64,000 nt of DNA from Jiangella muralis (GTDB lineage Bacteria > Actinomycetota > Actinomycetes > Jiangellales > Jiangellaceae), in NCBI RefSeq assembly GCF_001270745.1, contig NZ_LFXL01000026.1, forward strand, positions 177,726 through 241,725, given 5' to 3'. A model generated the notes under the pieces. The model worked only from the letters and a program-made list of their open reading frames with translations, searched no databases and had not been told where the DNA came from. Both the position numbers and the translations under genes were made by a program. Below are positions 27,658-34,847 of the stretch, piece after piece; within the stretch, counting starts at the first letter, position 1; each line of letters begins with the position of its first letter.

Positions 27658-29448
27658 GTGAACGGTTCGGTGCACGCGCGGAACCGGCGCGACGTCGCGC
27701 TGTGGGCCGGATGGGCGGCGCTGGTGGCCGTCGCCGTCGCTCTCGTGGTGTGGGCGCTGCGGACGCTGATCGACCTGCCCGGCGAGCTGCTGCCCTGGGC
27801 GCTGCTCGGGCTGGCCGCGGTCCCGGTCGCCGTGGTGGCGGCGGCCGTGCCCCGGCTGCGACGCCGCGCGGGCGCCGGCGCCGGGCCGACGCTGGTGTTC
27901 TGCGGCCTGGCGCTGATGGTGCTCGCCGTCTACCTGGTCGTCGTGATCGGCCTCGGCGGCGAGGTCGACGACGACGGGCAGGGCGTCTTGGCGTTCTCGA
28001 TGCTGGCCGCGCTGACGGCGGTCGTGCTGGCCGAGCCGGTGCGCGGGCGGCTGCACGAGCTCGCCGAGCAGTGGGCCGGCCGCCCGCAGCGACCCGCGTC
28101 GTCCGCGCTGGAGACCTTCGGCTCCCGCATGACCCGCGCCGTCCCGATGGACGAGCTGCTGCTGCAACTGGCCGAGACACTGCGCTCCACCCTCGGCCCG
28201 GTCGGCGCCGAGGTCTGGACCGGCGAGGACGGCGTCCTCGAACGAACCGTCTCGGTGCCCGAACGCGGCCACGGCCGGCTGACCCTCGCCGGTCCCGAGC
28301 TGGCCGCCGTCAGCCGGGCCCGCGTGTCCGGCAACGCGTGGGCGGCGATGTGGCTGCCGTCGCTGCTGGCCGACGCGGGCGGGCCGGGAACGGGCGAGCC
28401 CGGCGGGCCGGGCGGCCCGGGCGGCCCGGCTCCGGTCGGCGACGGCGAGCCGGGCGGAGGTGCGCCGGGCGGCGAGGCCGGGCCGGGCGGAGGTGCGTCG
28501 GGCGAAAGCGCGCCGACGTTGTCGGTGCCCGCCCATAGGGTGGGCCCCACCCGGGCCGGGCGGGTCATGCCTACCTCATCGGCGAACGCACGTCGATCGG
28601 TGCGCGTCGCGTCTGTCACGCACCTGGGCCGGCTGCTGGGGCTGCTGGTCGTGGTCCGCTCCGCCGACGACCGGCCGTTCAGCGACGACGACGACCGCGT
28701 CCTGGCCGACCTCGCCCGGCAGGTCGGCCTGGCGCTGCACAACGTCCGCCTCGACTCCGCGCTGCAGGCGTCGCTGGAGGAGCTGCGCCACCGCAACGCC
28801 GAGCTACAGGCGTCGCGGGCCCGCATCGTGTCCGCCGCCGACGCGTCCAGGCGGCAGATCGAGCGCAACCTGCACGACGGCGCGCAGCAGCGGCTGGTCG
28901 CGCTGGCGGTGAAGCTGGGCCTGGCCAGGCGGCTGGCGACGGGCGACGCGGCGGCGCTGCTGGAGGAGCTGCGCACCGACGTCCAGGAGACACTGACCGA
29001 ACTGCGCGAGCTGGCGCACGGCATCTACCCGCCGCTGCTGCGCGAGCACGGCCTCGGCGAGGCGCTCCGCACCGCCGCCGGACGCGCCACGATCCCCGTC
29101 CGGGTCGAGGCCGACGGCGTCCCGCGCTACTCGCCGGAGGCCGAGGCCGCGGTGTACTTCTGCTGCCTGGAAGCTCTTCAGAACGCCGGCAAGCATGCCG
29201 GACCCGACGCGACGGTGACGGTACGGGTCGGCGCGTCCGCGGACGGCGAGCTGGAGTTCGAGGTGGCCGACGACGGCGCCGGCTTCGATCCCGCGGCCAC
29301 CGGCGAGAGCCACGGCTTCGTCAACATGCGCGACCGCCTCGGCGTGTTCGGCGGCGAGCTGACGGTCACCAGCGCGCCGGGCGCCGGCGCCGTCGTCGTC
29401 GGAACGCTGCCCGTCGCCGCGCTGACGCCGGTACGCTCCCACCCGTGA
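27658..29448 (+). CDS. NarL-type sensor histidine kinase with split GAF-like region
   Basis: A 596-residue kinase from GTG 27658, which has GAGGAGG eight bases upstream; GTG 27649 is an alternative. Four hydrophobic segments lie within residues 15-130. A GAF-like region follows (about 145-390) and is interrupted by a Gly/Pro-rich stretch (DNA 28377-28515). The HisKA_3 dimerisation site is RRQIERNLHDGAQQRLVAL with phospho-acceptor His (H406). The HATPase has EALQNAGKHA (N box) and FEVADDGAGF (G box). The stop overlaps the partner response regulator by GTGA. Confidence 0.94.
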   Translation: MNGSVHARNRRDVALWAGWAALVAVAVALVVWALRTLIDLPGELLPWALLGLAAVPVAVVAAAVPRLRRRAGAGAGPTLVFCGLALMVLAVYLVVVIGLGGEVDDDGQGVLAFSMLAALTAVVLAEPVRGRLHELAEQWAGRPQRPASSALETFGSRMTRAVPMDELLLQLAETLRSTLGPVGAEVWTGEDGVLERTVSVPERGHGRLTLAGPELAAVSRARVSGNAWAAMWLPSLLADAGGPGTGEPGGPGGPGGPAPVGDGEPGGGAPGGEAGPGGGASGESAPTLSVPAHRVGPTRAGRVMPTSSANARRSVRVASVTHLGRLLGLLVVVRSADDRPFSDDDDRVLADLARQVGLALHNVRLDSALQASLEELRHRNAELQASRARIVSAADASRRQIERNLHDGAQQRLVALAVKLGLARRLATGDAAALLEELRTDVQETLTELRELAHGIYPPLLREHGLGEALRTAAGRATIPVRVEADGVPRYSPEAEAAVYFCCLEALQNAGKHAGPDATVTVRVGASADGELEFEVADDGAGFDPAATGESHGFVNMRDRLGVFGGELTVTSAPGAGAVVVGTLPVAALTPVRSHP

Positions 29449-30119
29449 CCACAGGCGCCCGGGTCCGCATCGTCGTCGCCGACGACGCCCTGCTGGTGCG
29501 CGAGGGCGTCCAGCGGGTGCTGAGCCTGTACCCCGACCTCGAGGTCGTCGGCGTGGCAGGTGACCTGGACGGCCTGCTGGCCGCGGTCGACGAGCACCGG
29601 CCCGACGTCGTCGTCACGGACATCCGCATGCCGCCGACCTCCAGCGACGAAGGCATCCGCGCCGCCACCCGGCTGCGTGAGACCGCGCCCGAGACCGGCG
29701 TCGTCGTGCTGTCGCAGTACGCCGCGCCCGCGTACGCGCTGGAGCTGCTCTCCGGCGGCTCGCAGCGGCGCGCCTACCTGCTCAAGGAGCGGGTCAGCGA
29801 GCCCGACCAGCTGGCCGCGGCCGTCCGCGAGGTGGCCCACGGCGGCAGCGTCGTCGACCCGCGTGTCGTCGAGGTGCTGGTGGCCGGCAACCGCCCGCCC
29901 GGCGATCCGCTCGCCGGGCTGACCAGGCGCGAGCTGGAGGTGCTCGAGCAGATCGCGCAGGGCAAGAGCAACGCCGGCGTCGCCGCCGCGCTCGTGCTCA
30001 CCGAGCGCGCCGTCGAGAAGCACATCAACGCGCTGTTCGCCAAGCTCGGCCTCACCGCTGAGCCCGACGTCCACCGCCGGGTCAGCGCCGTCCTGCTGTA
30101 CCTCGCCTCGCTGCGCTGA
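29445..30119 (+). CDS. LuxR/NarL-family response regulator
   Basis: A 224-residue protein coupled to the kinase. The receiver domain holds the Asp in VTDIRMPPTSSDEGI (D59). The C-terminal LuxR-type HTH runs LTRRELEVLEQIAQGKSNAG and ALVLTERAVEKHINALFAKL. Its receiver is closely related to the one in the cyclase fusion (TDIRMPP...DEGI), so one kinase could address both. It is the likely candidate to bind the nearby palindromes. Ends one base before copy 3 of the palindrome. Confidence 0.94.
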   Translation: MTTGARVRIVVADDALLVREGVQRVLSLYPDLEVVGVAGDLDGLLAAVDEHRPDVVVTDIRMPPTSSDEGIRAATRLRETAPETGVVVLSQYAAPAYALELLSGGSQRRAYLLKERVSEPDQLAAAVREVAHGGSVVDPRVVEVLVAGNRPPGDPLAGLTRRELEVLEQIAQGKSNAGVAAALVLTERAVEKHINALFAKLGLTAEPDVHRRVSAVLLYLASLR

Positions 30120-30120
30120 C

Positions 30121-30136
30121 GGGGTGCTGGCACCCC
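30121..30136. promoter_or_regulatory. Palindromic operator candidate, copy 3
   Basis: GGGGTGCTGGCACCCC again, identical to copy 2, starting two bases after the response-regulator stop. Its centre is 65.5 nt before ATG 30194. Confidence 0.75.
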
Positions 30137-30181
30137 CGCGGGACGGGTGGTGACCGGGTGGCGGATGCGCCCGGCGGCGAC

Positions 30182-30193
30182 GATGCTGGTGTC
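30182..30193 (+). promoter_or_regulatory. Possible leaderless -10 box, receiver-only gene
   Basis: GATGCT at 30182-30187 ends 6 nt before ATG 30194. It is a weak match. The bases GTGTCATGGCCG over this start also occur at 20747-20758, just before the cyclase-fusion start. Confidence 0.35.
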
Positions 30194-30613
30194 ATGGCCG
30201 GCAGTCCGCACACCCCCCACGCCGAGGCTCCGCCCACCGTCGTCGACGTCCTCGTGGTCGACGATCAGGAGACCTACCTGTCCGTCGCCCGGTACGTCGT
30301 CGGCGCCACGCCCGGGTTCCGGGTCGCCGGTGAGGCATCCAGCGGCGAGGACGCGGTGCGGCTCGCCGCGTCGCTGCGGCCCGCGCTGGTGCTGATGGAC
30401 ATCAACCTGCCCGGCATCTCCGGCATCGAGGCCACCCGCCGGCTGCTCGCGGCCGTGCCTGACGCCGTCGTGTTGCTGATGTCGACGTACCCGGCGTCCG
30501 ACCTGCCGCAGGACGCCCGCGTCAGCGGCGCCCGGGCCTACGTCTACAAAGAGGACCTCGCGCCGGACGTCCTGGTCGCGGTCATGGCCGGCGAGCTCGA
30601 CCCCGGGTTCTGA
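30194..30613 (+). CDS. Receiver-only response regulator
   Basis: A 139-residue protein with a single receiver domain: acidic pair DVLVVDDQETYLS, phospho-acceptor in LVLMDINLPGISGIE (D69), Thr/Ser and Lys positions LLMSTYP and YVYKEDL. There is no output domain. An in-frame GTG at 30158 would add 12 residues, but the promoter geometry favours 30194. It may act as a phosphate sink or bind a partner in the same system. Confidence 0.88.
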   Translation: MAGSPHTPHAEAPPTVVDVLVVDDQETYLSVARYVVGATPGFRVAGEASSGEDAVRLAASLRPALVLMDINLPGISGIEATRRLLAAVPDAVVLLMSTYPASDLPQDARVSGARAYVYKEDLAPDVLVAVMAGELDPGF

Positions 30614-30652
30614 GCGCGCCGAAAACCCCTCGACCGTGGCTCGCGCCGGGGC

Positions 30653-30664
30653 GAGACTGGGATC
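30653..30664 (+). promoter_or_regulatory. Possible leaderless -10 box, ABC-F gene
   Basis: GAGACT at 30653-30658 ends 6 nt before ATG 30665. Weak match, no -35 seen. Confidence 0.25.
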
Positions 30665-32341
30665 ATGGGCCACGTCGACCTCAACGCCGTCTCCTTCACC
30701 CTCCCCGACGGGCGGGTGCTGCTCGACGACGTCTCGTTCCGGGTCGGCGACGGCGCCAAGGTCGCGCTGGTCGGGGCGAACGGGTCCGGCAAGACCACGC
30801 TGCTGCGCATCGTCGGCGGCGACCTCGCAGCGCACGGCGGCGCCGTCACGCGCAGCGGCGGGCTCGGCGTCATGCGGCAGTTCGTCGCCCGCGACGCCCA
30901 GGACATCCGCGACCTCCTGCTCTCGGTGGCGCCGCCCCGCGTGCGGGCCGCCGCTGCCGCCGTCGACGCTGCCGAGCTGGCCATGATGGACCGCGACGAC
31001 GAGCCCACCCAGATGACGTACGCGGCCGCCCTCGGCGAGTGGGCCGACGCCGGCGGCTACGAGACCGAGGTGCTGTGGGACGTCTGCACCACGGCCGCGC
31101 TGGGCATCCCGTTCGAGCGCTGCCGCTGGCGCGAGGTGTCGACGCTGTCCGGCGGAGAGCAGAAGCGGCTGGTGCTCGAGGCGCTGCTACGCGGACCCGA
31201 CGAGGTGCTGTTGCTCGATGAGCCCGACAACTTCCTCGACGTGCCGGCCAAGCGGTGGCTCGAGGACCGGCTGCTCGAGTCGGCCAAGACGGTGCTCTAC
31301 GTCAGCCACGACCGCGAGCTGCTGCACCGCACCGCCACCCGCGTCGTCACCGTCGAGCTGGGTGCGGCCGGGAACACCGCCTGGGTGCACCCGGGTGGGT
31401 TCGGCAGCTATCACGAGGCCCGGCGCGAGCGGTTCGCCCGGCTCGAGGAGCTGCGCCGCCGCTGGGACGAAGAGCACGCGAAGCTGAAGGCGCTCGTGCT
31501 CATGTACAAGCAGAAGGCGGCCTACAACTCCGACATGGCGGCCCGCTACCAGGCGGCGCAGACCCGGTTGCGCCGGTTCGAGGACGCCGGCCCGCCCGAG
31601 GATCAGCCGCGCGAGCAGAACCTGCGCATGCGGCTGCGCGGCGGGCGCACCGGCAAGCGCGCCGTCATCTGCGAGTCGCTGGAGCTGACCGGCCTGATGA
31701 AGCCGTTCGACCTCGAGGTCTGGTATGGCGAGCGGGTCGCCGTCCTCGGCTCCAACGGCTCCGGCAAGTCGCACTTCCTGCGGCTGCTCGCCGCCGGCGG
31801 CACCGACCCGGAGCCCGAGCACGAGCCCGTCGACGACGTTCCCATCGCGCCGGTCCTCCACACCGGTATGGCGCGGCTGGGCGCGCGGGTGCGGCCGGGC
31901 TGGTTCGCGCAGACCCACGACCACCCCGAGCTGGTCGGCCGCTCCCTCCTCGAGATCCTGCACCGCGGCGACGGACGGCGGGCCGGCATGGCGCGCGAGG
32001 AGGCCAGCCGCGCGCTCGACCGGTACGAGCTGGCGCACGCCGCCGACCAGGCGTTCGAGTCTTTGTCCGGCGGGCAGCAGGCGCGGCTGCAGATCCTGCT
32101 GCTCGAGCTGTCCGGCGCCACGCTGCTGCTGCTCGACGAGCCCACCGACAACCTCGACCTCGTGTCGGCCGAGGCGCTGCAGGACGGGCTCGAGGCGTTC
32201 GAGGGCACGGTGCTCGCCGTCACCCACGACCGCTGGTTCGCCCGCGACTTCGACCGCTTCCTCGTGTTCGGCGCCAACGGCACCGTCTACGAGGCACCCG
32301 AGCCGGTGTGGGACGAGGGCCGCGTCACCCGGGTGCGTTGA
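30665..32341 (+). CDS. ABC-F family ATPase
   Basis: A 558-residue soluble protein with two ABC domains and no membrane segment. Domain 1 has Walker A GANGSGKTT, signature LSGGEQKRL and Walker B VLLLDEPDNFLD. Domain 2 has GSNGSGKSH, LSGGQQARLQ and LLLLDEPTDNLD. A charged linker (YHEARRERFARLEELRRRWD) connects them. ABC-F proteins act on the ribosome; some protect it from antibiotics and others are housekeeping factors. Which applies is not decided by sequence alone. The final A of the stop is the first base of the next ATG. Confidence 0.93.
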   Translation: MGHVDLNAVSFTLPDGRVLLDDVSFRVGDGAKVALVGANGSGKTTLLRIVGGDLAAHGGAVTRSGGLGVMRQFVARDAQDIRDLLLSVAPPRVRAAAAAVDAAELAMMDRDDEPTQMTYAAALGEWADAGGYETEVLWDVCTTAALGIPFERCRWREVSTLSGGEQKRLVLEALLRGPDEVLLLDEPDNFLDVPAKRWLEDRLLESAKTVLYVSHDRELLHRTATRVVTVELGAAGNTAWVHPGGFGSYHEARRERFARLEELRRRWDEEHAKLKALVLMYKQKAAYNSDMAARYQAAQTRLRRFEDAGPPEDQPREQNLRMRLRGGRTGKRAVICESLELTGLMKPFDLEVWYGERVAVLGSNGSGKSHFLRLLAAGGTDPEPEHEPVDDVPIAPVLHTGMARLGARVRPGWFAQTHDHPELVGRSLLEILHRGDGRRAGMAREEASRALDRYELAHAADQAFESLSGGQQARLQILLLELSGATLLLLDEPTDNLDLVSAEALQDGLEAFEGTVLAVTHDRWFARDFDRFLVFGANGTVYEAPEPVWDEGRVTRVR

Positions 32342-33198
32342 TGAGCGAGATCTCGATCACCACCGACGCCGAGGAGTTCTGGCAGTGGGCGCACGAGTGG
32401 CTGCGGCGCGAGCCGGTGCTGCGCTCGGTGCTGCTCACCACCGTCGACCGTGAGCGCCGGGGCGGGTCCGGCGGCACGTTCGCGCTGCTGGCCGACGGGG
32501 TGGCCGGCGGGGCTGCGCCCGGCGGGGTGGCCGGCGTCGCGGTGTGGACGCCGCCGTTCCGCGTCCACGTCGCCGCACCGCCGGTCGAGGCCGAGCGGCT
32601 CGCCCTGGCCATGCTCGACCGCTGCCCGGGGATCGACGGCGTCAGCGGCGTCACCGGCGCCACGGACGAGGCCGCGGCGTACGCCCGGGCGTGGGCCGGC
32701 CGCACCGGCGGCACGGTCGCCGTCTCGATGAGACAGCGGTTGTTCGAGCTCGACGCCGTCGTGCCGCCGCGGCCGGTGCCCGGAACCGCCCGGCTCGCCG
32801 GTCCCGGCGACCGCGACCTGCTGGTCGACTGGACGCTGGCGTTCGAGCGCGAGTCCAACGCCGCGCCCGGCGCCAGCGTCGCCGAGCGTGTCGTGGGCCA
32901 GCTGGTCGCCGAGCAGCGCGCCTGGCTCTGGGACGACGACGGCCCGGCCTGCTTCACGGGCGTCTCCCGCACAGTCGGCGGCGTCGCTCGCATCGCGCCG
33001 GTCTACACCCCACCCGGCTGCCGTCGCCGCGGCTACGCGTCGGTGCTGGTGGCGGCGGTCAGCCAGGCCGTGCTCGACGCCGGCGCCGACCGCTGCGCCC
33101 TCTTCACCGACCTCGCCAACCCCACGGCGAACCGCGTCTACGCCGCCCTCGGCTACCGGCCCGTCGCCGACGTCACGGCCTACACCTTCAGCCGCTGA
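32341..33198 (+). CDS. GNAT-family N-acetyltransferase
   Basis: A 285-residue protein in operon with the ABC-F gene. The C-terminal half is a GNAT fold: VYTPPGCRRRGYASVLVAAV is the acetyl-CoA-binding motif A and TDLANPTANRVYAALGYRPV is motif B. The N-terminal half resembles the degenerate partner domain of similar actinobacterial GNATs. The substrate is unknown. Confidence 0.88.
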   Translation: MSEISITTDAEEFWQWAHEWLRREPVLRSVLLTTVDRERRGGSGGTFALLADGVAGGAAPGGVAGVAVWTPPFRVHVAAPPVEAERLALAMLDRCPGIDGVSGVTGATDEAAAYARAWAGRTGGTVAVSMRQRLFELDAVVPPRPVPGTARLAGPGDRDLLVDWTLAFERESNAAPGASVAERVVGQLVAEQRAWLWDDDGPACFTGVSRTVGGVARIAPVYTPPGCRRRGYASVLVAAVSQAVLDAGADRCALFTDLANPTANRVYAALGYRPVADVTAYTFSR

Positions 33199-33245
33199 CG
33201 GCATGGGTGAGCGTCCGGCGCCGTGCGGACGCTCACCCCTGGACG

Positions 33246-34355
33246 TCAGGCCACCGGCTCGACGTTGAACAGGTCGTCGTAGGTATCCATCAGCATCGCC
33301 CGGCCCTTGACCTGCGCGATCACTTCCGGGCCCGCCACGCCGTCGATGCCGGGGAGCTGGCCGGCGCCGCCCTCCGGGCCGAGCGGGATCGCGACCAGCG
33401 GCGGCAGTTTCTGGTACGCGCTCACCTCGCCCGCGCCGGTGATGCGCGCCGTCAGGTTCGCCGCGAGCAGCTCCGCCTGCAGCCGCGCCGTCGCCGCCAT
33501 GTTGCGGTCGGCGTCGGCGATGTCGCCGATCGCGTACACGTTCTCGTGCCCGGCGACCCGCAGCTGGTCGTCGACGCGCAGGTAGCCCTGGTCGTCGCGG
33601 GCGGCGGCCAGTGATCCGGTGACGAACCCGGTGGCCGGCGTCACACCGAACGCGCGGAACCAGATGTCGGCAGTCAGCTCCTCGCCGGCCTCCGTCGTGA
33701 CGGTGACCTGTGCGGCCGTCGCGGCCGGGGCGTCCGGCACCGCCCGCAGCGGGCTGCCGAGGACGAGCCGCACGCCGAGCCCGTCGAGCTGGCGGCGCAG
33801 TTCCGCGCGCAGTTCCTGGTCGTACGGTCCGGGCAGGATGTCGTCGGCGAGGTCGACCAGAGTGACGTCCTTGTCCGGGTAGGCGGTCTTGATCTCGCCG
33901 GCCAGCTCCAGCCCGGCCGCGCCGGCGCCGATCACCAGCGCGTGGCCCGACCCGCGTAGCGCGTCGTGCGCCGCCAGGAACCGCTGCCGCGCCACGGCGA
34001 CGTCGGTCTCGTCGGTCTTCGCCGGGAACGGGTAGGACGAGCCGGTTGCGAGGACGACGTAGTCGGCGGCCAGCCGCTCGCCCGAGGCCAGCGTGACCCC
34101 GGCTCCGTCCGCGTCGACGGCGCGGTCGCGGACGAAGCGGCCGTGCGCGAGCAGCCGGTCGTACGGCAGGAAGATCCGGTCCAGCCACTCGGGCTCGACC
34201 AGCGCCCGCCAGGACGCGAGATTGTGCAGGAAGGTGTCGGACGGGTCGACCAGGGTCACGTCGGCGACCTCGTCGAGCGCCTTCGCGGCGTTGATGCCGC
34301 CGAACCCGCCGCCGACGATGACGACGGAGGGGCGCGAGCCGTGGGTCTCGGTCAC
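33246..34355 (-). CDS. NDH-2/AIF-like FAD-dependent oxidoreductase
   Basis: A 369-residue pyridine-nucleotide-disulphide-type flavoprotein. The FAD-binding Rossmann motif is VVIVGGGFGGINAAKAL at the N-terminus. A second NAD(P) motif, ALVIGAGAAGLELAGEI, is near residue 150. The C-terminal FAD motif is NVYAIGDIADA. There is no redox CXXC. The start is GTG 34355, behind GAGGAG. It is divergent from an HxlR regulator whose operator-like dyads lie in the shared promoter. Confidence 0.92.
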   Translation of the reverse strand: MTETHGSRPSVVIVGGGFGGINAAKALDEVADVTLVDPSDTFLHNLASWRALVEPEWLDRIFLPYDRLLAHGRFVRDRAVDADGAGVTLASGERLAADYVVLATGSSYPFPAKTDETDVAVARQRFLAAHDALRGSGHALVIGAGAAGLELAGEIKTAYPDKDVTLVDLADDILPGPYDQELRAELRRQLDGLGVRLVLGSPLRAVPDAPAATAAQVTVTTEAGEELTADIWFRAFGVTPATGFVTGSLAAARDDQGYLRVDDQLRVAGHENVYAIGDIADADRNMAATARLQAELLAANLTARITGAGEVSAYQKLPPLVAIPLGPEGGAGQLPGIDGVAGPEVIAQVKGRAMLMDTYDDLFNVEPVA

Positions 34356-34375
34356 GAATACTCCTCGGAGAGTCG

Positions 34376-34416
34376 AAGCTACGAGCCTTCTCGTAGCAGC
34401 TTCGAAAATCGAAGCA
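34376..34416. promoter_or_regulatory. Dyads between the flavoprotein and HxlR genes
   Basis: GCTACGAG and CTCGTAGC form 8-bp arms around CCTT (about 34378-34397). A second dyad, CTTCGA-AAA-TCGAAG, spans 34400-34414. They are the expected place for HxlR binding and for control of both genes. Confidence 0.7.
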
Positions 34417-34429
34417 ACCCCGCTCGCGC

Positions 34430-34442
34430 TAGTATTCCTGAC
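34430..34442 (+). promoter_or_regulatory. Leaderless -10 box of the HxlR gene
   Basis: TAGTAT (34430-34435) ends 7 nt before ATG 34443. Confidence 0.6.
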
Positions 34443-34805
34443 ATGCCCGCGCCGGTTCGCGCCACCCATGATGTGGACGCCTGCGCGCGCACCGACGCCG
34501 CGCTCACCCGGGCCTTCACGATCCTCGGGAAGCGCTGGAACGCGCTGGTCCTGGGCGGGCTTCAGACCGGCCCGGCGGGTTTCCGGGAGCTGTCGCGCGC
34601 CATCGACGGCCTCAGCGACTCCGTCCTGGCCGATCGCCTCGCCGAGCTGACGCGGCACCAGCTGGTCCGCCGCCGCGTCGACGAGGGCCCGCCGGTCTCC
34701 GTCAGCTACGAGCTCACCGACCACGGCCGCGCCCTGATGCCTGCCCTCGACCAGATCTCCTCCTGGGCCGTCGAGCACCTGCCGCCGGAGCCGTCAGAGC
34801 AGTGA
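34443..34805 (+). CDS. HxlR-family transcriptional regulator
   Basis: A 120-residue winged-helix regulator. The start is ATG 34443 (MPAPVRATHDVDACARTDAA). LTRAFTILGKRWNALVLGGL, then GFRELSRAIDGLSDSVLADR and the wing SVSYELTDHGRALMPAL are the HxlR signature. One Cys (C14) is in the usual redox-sensor position. It probably represses or activates the divergent flavoprotein in response to an electrophile or redox signal, as other HxlR members do (inference). Confidence 0.92.
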   Translation: MPAPVRATHDVDACARTDAALTRAFTILGKRWNALVLGGLQTGPAGFRELSRAIDGLSDSVLADRLAELTRHQLVRRRVDEGPPVSVSYELTDHGRALMPALDQISSWAVEHLPPEPSEQ

Positions 34806-34847
34806 CGCCAGCGCCCGCATGTCCTAGGCCTGGCGCGTGCGGGGCGG

